A stretch of 64,000 nucleotides of DNA from Schistocerca nitens (GCF_023898315.1 NC_064622.1:167668178-167732177); one strand, 5' to 3'; numbered from the stretch's first letter, positions 33,569-45,070 are shown. Numbers and translations: made by a program. Notes: generated by a model from the letters alone, not told the origin.

Positions 33569-34118
33569 TGTAAGTAGGCTGTTTAGGTTTTTTTTATTGG
33601 TAACGCCACCTCTGTATGAAAATCACTGGCTGTGCTGTGTGCAGCCTGTGGTTGCCTTGCATTGTTGTAATACTCAACCATTGTAGTGTTAGGCAGCTGG
33701 CTGTGAACAGCGCATAGCGTTGGGCAGTTGGAGGTGAGCCGCCAGCAGTGGTGGACGTGGGGAGAGAGATGGCGGAGTTTTGTAATTTGTCATGAACTGT
33801 TATATATATGATGATATCAAGGTAAATACATTGTTTGTTCTCTATTAATATCTTTCATTTGCTAACTATCCCTATCAGTAGTTAGTGCCTTCCATAGTTT
33901 GAATCTTTTATTTAGCTGGCAGTAGTGGCGCTCGCTGTATTGCAGTAGCTTGAGCAGCGAAGATTTTTGTGAGGTAAGTGTTTTGTGAAAGGTATGGTTT
34001 AATGTTAGTCAGGGCCATTCTTTTGTAGGGAATCTTGAAAGTCAGATTGCGTTGCGCTAAAAATATTGTGTGTCAGGTTAAGCACAGTAGTGTACTATTG
34101 TTAAAAGGGGACGTTTCA
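33569..34118 (+). repeat. 5' LTR of LTR-1
   Basis: This is the 550-bp direct repeat of 42303-42852. A TATATATATGATGATATC stretch near 33801-33818 is AT-rich but no defined promoter element can be asserted. Confidence 0.95.
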
Positions 34119-34141
34119 TATGTCGACCCTTAGCCGAGGAT
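34119..34141 (+). promoter_or_regulatory. Candidate primer-binding region of LTR-1
   Basis: Directly after the 5' LTR comes TATGTCGACCCTTAGCCGAGG. The equivalent place in LTR-2 has TGGCGACCCTTGGCCTCG. A TGGCGACC start would pair with a tRNA ending GGTCGCCA, as in the arginine-tRNA-primed insect elements I know of. LTR-1 has T where the second G is expected, so priming may be weakened. Confidence 0.4.
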
Positions 34142-36087
34142 ACCTCACTGGAATCTTCTGATTTTTTTTTCTTGTAGTTTGTGTAATTAGTGTAGCTTTT
34201 GTTTATTGCTAGCGCGTAATTGTAGAGAAAATCTCCTTTGTAGTTGCAGTCTTTCATTGTTGTACAGTAGAACAGTTGTGGTATGCATGTAGATTTGCAC
34301 CAAGTATTTCGCAGCTGCAATTAACTAGATATTATTTTCAGTGCTATGTTAATGTGTTCCACTATTTTTGCTCTTCAAATTGTGTTTTTCTGTGTTGTCG
34401 TGTGAAACACTGTGACAATAATGGCGTGTGAAAAACGTAACATTAGGCCCCAAAGTAAATTGAGAAATGACAGTGAAGACGAAAGCAGTATGTTAGCGCC
34501 GCAGAGTAATGAATTAACTAATGTTCAAAGTAGTAATTTAGTAATTGTGCATAGGGAAATGGAACGGGCGGCAAACAATGGTGTAGACAGCGAAACAATT
34601 AGAAAACAGGGAAGCATTATCGATCGATCGGTCGGCGACAGCTCGCCTCAGGAATCCGAAATGACAGGAAACAATCGCGCAAATGCTGTGGATTCAGGAT
34701 TTGGGTCCTCACCGTTTTCTCAAATAAGTCAAGACACATTTTCTGCTTGTCAAAATGTGAATGTTGCCGGTGCAACTTCACTGCCGGAAAGCACTGAGGA
34801 ACGTGTTTCAGACACCAGTGCATTGTTATTACAGTTAATGCAACAAATGGGACAAAGGCTACAAAAGTTAGACACAACGCTTGAACAAAATCAGAAACAA
34901 ATGGAACAAAATCAGAGTCAAACACAGCAAAAGTTAGACACAATGGAACAAAATCAGAGACAAACACAGCAACAGCTACAAAAGTTAGACTCATTGGAAC
35001 AAACTCTTGAACAAACACGTGACGATTTAACTACTGAGTTACGTAACATTGAATCGAAATGCCAAAAAGTCTGTAATGACGTAAAAACACAAATCTGTGA
35101 GCATTTCCAACCTATTTTTTCGCGTCATGAAAATGCATTACAGAATCACGAAGCAGCCATAAAAGAACTGCAAACTACTGTTCATGAAAATCATGAGATC
35201 TTGCAAGCTAAATTTGACTCAGTTGCATCTACCGATTCGGTTACGCAACTTGCAAAAACACAGGAAAACTTGAAGGACACAGTAGATTCGATTTCAACAC
35301 AAATGGACACTCTGAAACTTGGTTCAGAAAAACGCACTGAGGAAATGTGTTCACTATCGGAGAAAGTAGCCGAACTTTCGGATCAGTTCACTAACTTATC
35401 TACAAAGGTAGATGATGATCTGAATGACACAAGACCTGTAGCCTTCACTGACACAGAAGAGTATGAACAAATTAGAAAATTCAAACAAAATCAAAATCAA
35501 ATCAATACACAGTACAAAAGAGAAATCCGGGAAGTACAAGATCAGTTGACGCAGGTAATACAAGAATTACATATTTCAGAGGACACTCGCGCTCCAGTAC
35601 GGGAAGAGGGACATAGAAATACGGAACAACCACAAAATAATAACACAGGGCATTTCGGGAGTTATGAAAGAAACTGGCAATGTGCACCGAATTTCGAGAT
35701 GGAACGGCCGACACGACCTAACAATGACCGATATGCGACTCGCCGACATGATGATTTTGACTATAAGCTATTCATTACTACACGTAAATTCAAAACGTTT
35801 AAGAATTCTGCCAACGACATTCATCCACAAGCGTGGCTCCATCAATTCTCTCATTGTTTTCCTCCCAACTGGTCATTGGAGCACAGGTTAGAATTTATGT
35901 GTGGCTACTTGGAGAATGAACCAGCTGTAAGAATGCGATCGGTCATTCACGATTGTCACAGTGAAGGAGAATTTTATCATGCCTTCCTCTCAGCGTATTG
36001 GTGTCAAGCTACACAAGACCGAGTAAAACATAGCATCATAATGATGAAACGTTTCGAACAATCTGAATTTTCCAGTCTTATGAAATA

Positions 36088-37508
36088 CACTCCTGGAAAT
36101 TGAAATAAGAACACCGTGAATTCATTGTCCCAGGAAGGGGAAACTTTATTGACACATTCCTGGGGTCAGATACATCACATGATCACACTGACAGAACCAC
36201 AGGCACATAGACACAGGCAACAGAGCATGCACAATGTCGGCACTAGTACAGTGTATATCCACCTTTCGCAGCAATGCAGGCTGCTATTCTCCCATGGAGA
36301 CGATCGTAGAGATGCTGGATGTAGTCCTGTGGAACGGCTTGCCATGCCATTTCCACCTGGCGCCTCAGTTGGACCAGCGTTCGTGCTGGACGTGCAGACC
36401 GCGTGAGACGACGCTTCATCCAGTCCCAAACATGCTCAATGGGGGACAGATCCGGAGATCTTGCTGGCCAGGGTAGTTGACTTACACCTTCTAGAGCACG
36501 TTGGGTGGCACGGGATACATGCGGACGTGCATTGTCCTGTTGGAACAGCAAGTTCCCTTGCCGGTCTAGGAATGGTAGAACGATGGGTTCGATGACGGTT
36601 TGGATGTACCGTGCACTATTCAGTGTCCCCTCGACGATCACCAGTGGTGTACGGCCAGTGTAGGAGATCGCTCCCCACACCATGATGCCGGGTGTTGGCC
36701 CTGTGTGCCTCGGTCGTATGCAGTCCTGATTGTGGCGCTCACCTGCACGGCACCAAACACGCATACGACCATCATTGGCACCAAGGCAGAAGCGACTCTC
36801 ATCGCTGAGGACGACACGTCTCCATTCGTCCCTCCATTCACGCGTGTCGCGACACCACTGGAGGCGGGCTGCACGATGTTGGGGCGTGAGCGGAAGACGG
36901 CCTAACGGTGTGCGGGACCGTAGCCCAGCTTCATGGAGACGGTTGCGAATGGTCCTCGCCGATACCCCAGGAGCAACAGTGTCCCTAATTTGCTGGGAAG
37001 TGGCGGTGCGGTCCCCTACAGCACTGCGTAGGATCCTACGGTCTTGGCGTGCATCCGTGCGTCGCTGCGGTCCGGTCCCAGGTCGACGGGCACGTGCACC
37101 TTCCGCCGACCACTGGCGACAACATCGATGTACTGTGGAGACCTCACGCCCCACGTGTTGAGCATTCGGCGGTACGTCCACCCGGCCTCCCGCATGCCCA
37201 CTATACGCCCTCGCTCAAAGTCCGTCAACTGCACATACGGTTCACGTCCACGCTGTCGCGGCATGCTACCAGTGTTAAAGACTGCGATGGAGCTCCGTAT
37301 GCCACGGCAAACTGGCTGACACTGACGGCGGCGGTGCACAAATGCTGCGCAGCTAGCGCCATTCGACGGCCAACACCGCGGTTCCTGGTGTGTCCGCTGT
37401 GCCATGCGTGTGATCATTGCTTGTACAGTCCTCTCGCAGTGTCCGGAGCAAGTATGGTGGGTCTGACACACCGGTGTCAATGTGTTCTTTTTTCCATTTC
37501 CAGGAGTG
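36088..37508 (-). mobile_element. Tc1-like transposon, copy of 25390-26802, in LTR-1 gag
   Basis: Same terminal repeats, flanked by TA at 36086-36087 and 37509-37510. It is 1421 bp, including a short ACAAGCAAT-type stretch near 37418-37426 missing from the other copy. It is the most recent layer of the nest here. Confidence 0.95.
36243..37264 (-). pseudogene. Tc1 transposase with single-base frameshift
   Basis: It is almost identical to the intact protein at 25625-26647 but one T is missing in the codon run after TYRR (about 37165). The first ~40 residues are therefore out of frame with the rest. The catalytic motifs LSDESRFCLG, QQDNARPHVS and SPDLSPIEHV are all kept (F to L before SDES). 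A single-base change separates this copy from a coding gene. Confidence 0.92.
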
Positions 37509-38235
37509 TATTTTGAAGACATGTTGCATAAGAATCAGTATCTTTCAAACCCATACAGCCCCTCAGAGCTCATCCGCATTTGCTTAATCAAATTACCTGA
37601 ACATTTACGGCTTATTATTTTAGCAGGACGTTGCAAAGACGACATTGAAGCTTTTCAGGGACTGTTACAAGAACTGGAAATTGACACTGACAATCGCGGA
37701 ACGCGAGAACAGGAGCACAACAATTACAGGTCACGTCTGTCACAATTCCGCGATGACAGAAATAATACACGACAAGGCTATTCTTATAACGTAAATCGTG
37801 ACCAAAACAGACACCACCCATATGACAAACACTGGCAGAGTAATAGTTACAGGGAAAGATCGCATTTCCGAAGTAATGAACATGACAGAGACAATCATAG
37901 AAACAGACAATATGGGAACCAAAACAATTGTTATCATGGGAGACAGAATAACTTCAGACGCAACAGTTCAGCGCGCAGTTACGATTCAGGAAGAAATTCT
38001 CCACCACATGACCGACAAGAAAGAAATTATGAAATCTACCGACATGACGACAGACGAGATAATCATAACGACAGACCTGAATTTCATCAGAACTGGCGGG
38101 ATTCAAACAGAGCAGGGCACTTTCGACAACGTGAATTTGTAGAAGCTAGGTCTCCTAATCCCAATAACGGCGCGCGCCAACAGAGAGACAGACAATGACT
38201 CGCACAGCAGGCAGCCGCGTGCGCCCGCTAGCTCC

Positions 38236-38391
38236 GAGAAAAATAACATAGACGCTAACCTTGAGAAAAATTCCAGTATTCTTTACCGACGTATACCACT
38301 TGATAATTGCGTTAAAGTTGAAACTCTGTGTACTAGGAAGAGCAAAGGTTTACACCACCTTTCACACGTAAAACCGTTTATTGAGAGATAA
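38236..38391 (+). pseudogene. Short open stretch after LTR-1 gag ending GLHHLSHVKPFIER
   Basis: It is in a different frame from gag and overlaps the gag end if extended upstream, like gag-pol overlaps. It reads NSSILYRRIPLDNCVKVET, then a basic turn and the GLHHLSHVKPFIER end with stop at 38389. The matching peptide in LTR-2 (33277-33315) suggests it was kept by descent. It may be the joined remains of pol ends after deletion. No enzyme motif is visible. Confidence 0.4.
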
Positions 38392-41300
38392 TGTGCTTTT
38401 TTAATTTGAGATTTTAATGCAACATTTTGGTTTACTTGAAAATACATTCTGGATTTAAAGTACTTTCTGTGAGATACCAGATGACACAGAGGTTAGTTTA
38501 TGTGACAGCTACACGATTTTATCACGACGCTACTAATGAGTGACAATTTACAATGTTGCTTTTGCGGTGTATCTGTTTTACATCTGCACAAGTTTTCTGA
38601 ATTCTTCTGGAAAGTAAAACATGTTTTAGTATTTAACTTTTGTAGTATAGCTACAATGAGACAGCCTTTTCCGTGGCACAACAATACGTCACAGCACAGT
38701 ACTTTCTTCATCACAACAATAAGCGTAATAACTAAGATATCTATACGCAAAGCATTTCACTTTTGTTTATCATGATGTAAGTACATTGACTTCTGCAGAA
38801 CTTAGCTTTCGGAGGACGATAATTACTACACTTCCACAGAATTATCTTACAGCAAGACGCACATTTAGCGCTACAGGACACGCATTTGAGTGATTAATTT
38901 GGTACTCAAAACATTTATTTTTAAAGATATTTGAAGTACAATGATACGAAGTTTTTCCGTGATACATTTCATTCCATTGCAATAATCTGTAACACCTGAG
39001 GGTATAATTACATTAATCCTCAGGGGGGTACACGCTTACTTTGTGTACCATGTGTGTGGCAACCACAAGGAACCCTAGCTAATATGGTATTTGCTTATAC
39101 AACTTTACACATCGGTACCATATTTCTCTAACACATAAATTACACAGCTATCTGATCATTTAACTAAGAGATAAACATTTTTTTATATACATCAGTGACA
39201 CATGTTTACGCAATTACACAGTTGGATAACTTCACACTTACGAAATTGTATTTTGTCTGTACTTTGTGAACTGTTCATGTTTTTTCGGAACCATTGTGAT
39301 ACTATGAGAGCTTTGAATGATATATTTGGTATGGGATCATGATTTTTAAAGTACGCTTGAGGTAGATGACACTTTTGACATGAGCAGAGAATTTTTTTTT
39401 AAATTTTGATATTATTGGAGGAAGCTACGACGATTTTGAGAGTTGACTGAGGTGTTATGATGTTATTTTTACGACGACGATGTGTATTATGCTGTTGAGG
39501 TATGTTTATGATCAATAAGCTGATGCTATATAAGGAATGTGATTACGTGTTTATATGTATATGAATAATCAATAGAAGTTAGGGACTCTGGTTGGAAACC
39601 GAGAATCGTACTTTAAGAGTTATGAAATGTGTGTAAATGCGTGAATGTATCACAATGCCGACGAAAACTTTTTTGGACGCTGTTATATTTATAGGATTTT
39701 GTTTCTACAGATTTGTAACCCAAATTCTTGACCTGTGAAATACTTTTATATGAGACTGTCACTGTAGCGGAAACTGGTGTCGTAAATATTTTGGTAAGAA
39801 AGTTCAGTGACCACCTGCACGTAATGCGTCGTGGACACCCAGGTGAGCGGCCAGGTGTGTCAGACGCCTGGAGAAAAAGCCATTATTGCGAGCAGCGACA
39901 CAGGTAAAAAAAAAAAGAAGGGGGAGGCCATTATCCTCGCTATTGACGTTCCTTTGTAGAAAGCATCGTAAATACGACACGCTAATAATAACTTGGAAAC
40001 ATTTTTACATCTGCACACCTGATTACGACAAGCGTCTTTCTACGAGAGTTGTGAGAATTTCTACTAACTTATGAAATGTCACATGACTGTTGAATAATAT
40101 TTTTATGCTTTGCCTTTCATAGTTGCTTATTTCATTTGATATCTAGTTTCCAGCTGTGTTGCAGCATTGGTTTTATATATATATATATATAAAAAAATTC
40201 ATTTGCTAATGTGAACACTTTCTGTCAACAGATCTATTAAATAATTATTTTATGACCCACATTCTTCGAAAAAGGAGCTCTTGGAATGGAAAGAACAATA
40301 AGAAGGGACTAATAACAGGAACTGCATACATAATTTTCTTTTCAACTACTTGGTAATTTTTTTTCGTAGAGTAAGTTTTTGTGATGCATCACTCTAGTGT
40401 TAAGATGTGACGTAAGTTTTAAACATGGCCATTTTTACTGTAATATTTTTTCTGCTTGAGCTATGTCATGTTTAGGTATAAGTTGCTGCTGTTTGCCAGG
40501 CATAGTGTTATTGAATTTGACTTTGTATTATTCTGTTAAGCCAGTTTTACTAATGATTTATTTCTATTGTTTGCTGCACATTGCCTTAGATTAGTTGTAA
40601 TATTACAATTGCTTTGCTAATTTCTTAATGCTGATTGCTTCGCAAATCTGCGTTTTTTTCATTGCTGTTTATATTAATTGTTTTATGTGATGCTGCATTG
40701 CCTCATCCCTTAGTTTAATATCTGAGCTCAGTAGATTTAAGTTAGCTTAAGAGGGGGTAGACTATATAAGTAACAAGTTGTGATGAATGGAAAGAAATGC
40801 ATTGAAGGTATATGAAAACGTTTTGGGCCAAAATGAGTATTGTACAATGATCCGTAATTATTTTGAAAGAAATATGGTTAGAATACAGAAAAGAGGTACA
40901 GATAGGACTTTTTGGCAATAATGATGAACGAAGGGAGATCTCCAAGAACAAAAAAGGTTTTGTTCGCAAATTACTGCAGTACCAAAAGTTACACTGAAAA
41001 CGAACCCTATCCTTTCCATTGTGTTATCCCCCTATGTGTTTGTGTACCCTTGCGTATTTGTTTTCTTCCTGTCTCTGTGTAGTTTCATAGAATTTTTTCT
41101 TCTTCTAATACTAAGCTACATTCACTATGATGAGGAATACTGTTATCCTCAAATATAATTGGCATTAATAATATGTTATTTACCTTGTAAGTATGCTTAG
41201 ACATTATTTATTTTGTTTTATTTTAATGCTCATGTGTGAATTTGATGTTTCGAAAGTTATTCTGATCTTTTATGTATGAACTTTGTCATAATTCCTGTAA

Positions 41301-41690
41301 CATTGACGTATATGTCTATTTCTATTCTTTTGTAAAGCCTGTTTTACTACAAATGTTATCTGTATTGTTATGTTCTTTAATGATGTATTTTGTATCTTTG
41401 TAATTGTATTCTCATGTTATAAAATTGTAATTGACAGCAGTTCATCAAACTAAGTAACTTGTAGGTTACATTTCACTGCACACGTTTCTGTTGGTCATAG
41501 TATATGGACAATATGTGAGAAGTAGGGACTGTTAGTGTTTGCACGTGTGTTAATAATTCAGCAAGGGACTGGATAACAGCATTGCTGGTTCTAAGGGCAA
41601 TTCCAAAAACTTTGTGAGTGCACAAGTGGTGGTTATGGACTTGCTATATTATCCGCAAGACTCTTCAATGGTGATTGTGTACCTGCACAG
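38392..41690. other. LTR-1 internal non-coding region
   Basis: This is AT-rich sequence with dense stops on both strands. No RT, integrase or protease motifs are present. A (TA)n run lies at about 40175-40190. This is where pol would normally lie, so the element resembles the large non-autonomous derivatives known from other LTR families. Confidence 0.65.
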
Positions 41691-41699
41691 TCACAACAG

Positions 41700-41960
41700 A
41701 TGGCTGCTGGCCATCTCTACAAGGACTACAGTGGGTCTGCACCTCTGGTGGCCCACCAGTACCGTCATTTCTACAAGGACTACAGTGGGTCTACACCTTT
41801 GATGACTCACCAATACCATTATTTCCACAAGGACTGCAGTGGGTCTGCACCTCTGGTGGCCCACCAATACCGTAATCTCTACCAGGACTACAGTGGGTCT
41901 GCTCTGTGATGACCTACCCACCAATACTCTTCAAAATTTCGACTGACTCCGCTGTGGGTT
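41700..41960. repeat. 54-bp tandem repeat, about 4.5 units
   Basis: Units start near 41718, 41772, 41826 and 41880 with CTACAAGGACTACAGTGGGTC, followed by TGCACCTCTGGTGGCCCACCA, and a partial fifth unit sits near 41940. The period is 54, a multiple of three, so frames stay open through the array on both strands. It lies about 350 bp before the 3' LTR of LTR-1. Confidence 0.9.
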
Positions 41961-42302
41961 TGCTCTGTTGTGGCCCATTACCTGTCTGAATGTAGAGTCA
42001 GCACTGTCTTTTCGTTGGAAGGACAACAATACTTCTTCAATACTGCATGGAAATCCACTACTTCCGTGTGCATTTTCTTTTACTGCTCAGACTTTGAGAA
42101 AAAGACTGATATTTTACTGTGATGAACGATTAGGACTGTCTTTATGGACTGTGAGAAAATTTTAGCTTTTTACCAACATTGTATCAATAAGTGTGTGCAT
42201 TTGATTTCTTTGTTATTGTAATTATGAAAAATTTTTTTCAAATCTGTATTGGGCACTGCCCAAACAAATTTGTAAAATTTTTTGTGAGGAGCATGGGGGC
42301 TA

Positions 42303-42852
42303 TGTAAGTAGGCTGTTTAGGTTTTTTTTATTGGTAACGCCACCTCTGTATGAAAATCACTGGCTGTGCTGTGTGCAGCCTGTGGTTGCCTTGCATTGTT
42401 GTAATACTCAACCATTGTAGTGTTAGGCAGCTGGCTGTGAACAGCGCATAGCGTTGGGCAGTTGGAGGTAGCCGCCAGCAGTGGTGGATGTGGGGAGAGA
42501 GATGGCGGAGTTTTGTAATTTGTCATGAACTGCTATATATATGATGATATCAAGGTAAATACATTGTTTGTTCTCTATTAATATCTTTCATTTGCTAACT
42601 ATCCCTATCAGTAGTTAGTGCCTTCCATAGTTTGAATCTTTTATTTAGCTGGCAGTAGTAGCGCTCGCTGTATTGCAGTAGCTTGAGCAGCGAAGATTTT
42701 TGTGAGGTAAGTGTTTTGTGAAAGGTATGGTTTAATGTTAGTCAGGGCCATTCTTTTGTAGGGAATCTTGAAAGTCAGATTGCGTTGCGCTAAAAATATT
42801 GTGTGTCAGTATAAGCACAGTAGTGTATAAATTGATAAAAGGGGACGTTTCA
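42303..42852 (+). repeat. 3' LTR of LTR-1
   Basis: This is the partner of 33569-34118. Differences cluster near its end (after GTGTGTCAG), where several bases differ within about 30 bp. Confidence 0.95.
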
Positions 42853-44277
42853 CTGGTTTCCTAACTGACGAGCGCGATTATGCGATCTGTTGTCGTCTGC
42901 CCTTGCTGGCCCGTGGTATTTGTTATTTTGCGCCTTCTTCCTGTCCTTTGCGTCTTGTTCATTGAAGACTACTTCGAGTTCGCGCAATAGACTCTTGAAT
43001 GCTTCGATGTCAGATCCACACTTGCCGACAAGTGTCTGTTGATACCTAACAGGCAATTTGGAAAAACAAAATTTGATGATTTCACCCTTGCTATATGGAC
43101 TATCTAAAAACTGATTCTTCTTGAGTAAATCATCAAAAAATTTGGTTGCGCTCTTATGCCCGGACACTTCCAGTTCAGGACAAAATATTATTTCGTCTTT
43201 AATCCTGTCTTGCGTTTCCTTTGACCAGTAGATCCCCAGGAACGCATCAACAAATTCCTGATAAGTCTGACACGTCGCTGCCACACCCCGCATCTTTTCC
43301 GCGGCTTGGCCTTCGATGTGTCCACACATGAATTCTAATTTTGCCAGGGTTGGCCATGATGACGGTAATGAATTTGAAAACTGCATCACCCAGCTCTTGG
43401 GATGCATCGACCCTCCATTATCTCTGAACTTTTGGAATTTTAGTATCGACAGGAAGTGATTGTGATCAAAATCCTGTCCGATCCTCGCACTGGTGTTGTC
43501 ACTCGTTTCCGATACTTGCACGTCTGCTGAGTGTCCTGATCTATCTTGCTGATAACTGTGATGTGCTACCTCCGTATCACAGTGGCAGTGGCACTCAGAA
43601 TTCACTTTCCTAAGTGGGCTACAATTATTGGAGCTATTACTAGGTGTTTCTGCGTGTGCGTTGTTCGTTCCGCACGCTGTCATTGGGCTAGAGCACGGCG
43701 GGCTTTTCCTCGGAGACACAATCCTGTGTACTCCATCATTGGTATCCGAACGCGCAGTGCTCGTGTGCCCGTTTCGCTCTAGTTTCGCTATCCAACTCTC
43801 TACTTCTTTCATTCGTTTCGTGATGTTCGTAACCGCAATATTACCTTGAGTCTTTAAGGCCGCTAGGGATTTTGAGTGGACTTGTGTCGCACGTCGCAAG
43901 CGCTCTGCGAGTTGAGAAGTTACTCTTGCGATTTTCATTGCCCCTGTTGCTGCAGTTTTGGCTAGGCCTGCTACTTTTTGTGCTACCATTGACATTTGTT
44001 TTGCTTCTCCACATTCTTTCTTTATTGTTAATAATTCCCCGCGAATTTCCCCTATATGCGAAATTATTGCCTCCGTGTCCTTCTTACGCTGTTCGTCAGC
44101 TTCTTCTTTCTCCTTCTTACGTTGTTTCTCAGATTCTTCCTTCTCCTTCTTACGTTGTTTCTCATCTTCTTCCTTCTCCTTCTTACGTTGTTTCTCATCT
44201 TCTTCCTTCTCCTTCTTACGTTGTTTCTCATCTTCTTCCTTCTCCTTCTTACGTTGTTCATCAGCTTCTTCTTTCAT
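42853..44277 (-). pseudogene. LTR-2 gag-like gene, main part
   Basis: It has 475 codons from ATG 44277 to the LTR-1 insertion at 42853; the last 80 codons lie at 33322-33564. It begins with a highly charged repeat (EEDEKQRKKEK units), then a coiled-coil-like stretch, a Ser/His-rich linker with HCHCDTEVAHH, and the capsid-like region FLSILKFQKFRDN, SWVMQFSNSLP, LEFMCGHIEG, NPYSKGE-like PYSKGEIIKF and DIEAFKSLLRELE. This aligns well with LTR-1 gag. Without the insertion it would read on to a basic GNQ-rich tail. Upstream of 44277 the same frame continues without a stop into FEEDQEDDVNPILSFLRS, so the real start is further upstream (see 44327-44665). Confidence 0.88.
44080..44275 (-). repeat. 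36-bp tandem repeat coding a charged helix
   Basis: Five to six units encode EEDEKQRKKEK (12 residues per unit), alternating acidic and basic runs expected to form a single charged helix or coiled coil. Unit-to-unit identity is high, a sign of recent expansion or homogenisation. Confidence 0.9.
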
Positions 44278-44326
44278 TGATCGTAGGAAGCTCAGTATTG
44301 GGTTTACGTCATCTTCTTGATCCTCT

Positions 44327-44665
44327 TCAAACTCTGCACACCTGGGCGCTAGAGCTCTGACGTGACCGAGCTGGCCTCTGTCTGCACTCGTTCGTTTGAC
44401 TATAAACTTCTGCTACTGTCTCGACCTGTGTACCTGTCTCTGTTCCATCCTCCAATTCACTATCATAATCATGGCCGCGACGTTGCTCTAAGATCGCGTC
44501 CAAATCACCTTCCTCATCAATGACCCTGTCGTCCTGTGCTGCTAAAAATGTGCCCATCTCATCTCTGAACCTATCCTCGTCAGTAACCTGCCTCTTTTCC
44601 ATTATGCTATTCTCTTTTGTTTTAGTTTCGCTCGCTAATAGTCGTGCCTTACTTCTCGTGATCAT
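44327..44665 (-). pseudogene. LTR-2 gag-like N-terminus, separated by a frameshift
   Basis: MITRSKARLLASETKTK opens a 112-codon acidic frame (DEDRFRDEMGTF, DEEGDLDAILEQ) that stops at 44327. The next frame begins FEEDQEDDVNP directly after, so one small indel near 44335-44360 separates it from the main gag. The start fits the distance expected from the 5' LTR at 45071. No domain is recognised. Confidence 0.6.
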
Positions 44666-45047
44666 TCATGAAAAAACAAATTTATCTAAAATATACAGTA
44701 AAAATTATCTACTCACTGTAGTTTTACACATAGACATAAAATTTCAACAACGCTGTTCCACCGCTGTAATTAACAACACAATTTGATGTGGTACAGAAAC
44801 CGCACACAAATCCGACAAAGTGCGATGTGGTATGGACACCACATCAACGAAACACAAAAAGAACAATGAACAAAAAAAATATATACACTGAAAACAAAAA
44901 CTGCAATCATGCGCCGCTACTTAAAACTAAACGCGGAACTACCAGAAAAAAACAAGTTGGGTATTAATCATTAAAAAAGTAGAAGAAAAAAATTGAATGT
45001 TACTACTAAGAATCCTGTTTGCTTATCAGAGATTCACAGGAAAGATC

Positions 45048-45065
45048 CGAGGCCAAGGGTCGCCA
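45048..45065 (-). promoter_or_regulatory. Primer-binding site of LTR-2
   Basis: The minus strand shows TGGCGACCCTTGGCCTCG, five bases inside the 5' LTR end. It would pair with a tRNA 3' end of GGTCGCCA. The identity of that tRNA (arginine type in other insect elements) is inferred. Confidence 0.55.
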
Positions 45066-45070
45066 TTTTA

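Larger units (their letters stand above)
34412..38198 (+). pseudogene. LTR-1 gag-like gene, interrupted by Tc1
   Basis: Codons run from ATG 34412 to 36085 (558 codons), then resume at 37509 and end at 38198 (229 codons). One TA joins them, restoring a 787-codon frame. The N-terminal third is polar. Residues about 150-200 are a glutamine-rich coiled coil with repeated EQNQ and QQKLDTMEQN units. The capsid-like region is about residues 445-610 (FITTRKFKTFKNS, then HPQAWLHQF, LEFMCGYLE and, after the Tc1, NPYSPSELI and DDIEAFQGLLQELE). The C-terminus is rich in Arg, Asn and His with no CCHC knuckle. It is clearly homologous to the outer element's gag. It would package element RNA if whole; here the Tc1 truncates it. 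Confidence 0.88.
33569..42852 (+). mobile_element. Inner LTR retrotransposon ('LTR-1'), gag-only, inserted in LTR-2 gag
   Basis: LTRs of 550 bp each (33569-34118 and 42303-42852) begin TGTAAGTAGGCTG and end GGGGACGTTTCA. Target duplication CTGG lies at 33565-33568 and 42853-42856. It carries a gag-like gene, itself interrupted by a Tc1 element, and then about 4 kb without pol. The LTRs differ at about eight substitutions plus two single-base indels, more than the LTRs of the outer element. A purine-rich GAGGAGCATGGGGG stretch sits before the right LTR. It is probably mobilised in trans. Confidence 0.92.

Noticed and set aside
38392..41690. Hidden pol gene in LTR-1
   Set aside because: Searched both strands by eye for YxDD or FADD, DSG/DTG protease and integrase HHCC motifs in context; only short frames without such motifs were found.
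41700..41960. CRISPR-like array
   Set aside because: The 54-bp units are contiguous and diverged, with no distinct spacers and no cas genes; it is a minisatellite.
44080..44275. CRISPR-like regular repeats
   Set aside because: Units are head-to-tail 36-bp coding repeats without unique spacers, inside a gag-like gene of a eukaryotic element.
43546..44360. Plus-strand open frames opposite gag rich in Phe/Leu/Ser
   Set aside because: They are mirror frames of the charged repeats in the minus-strand gag and have no independent support.
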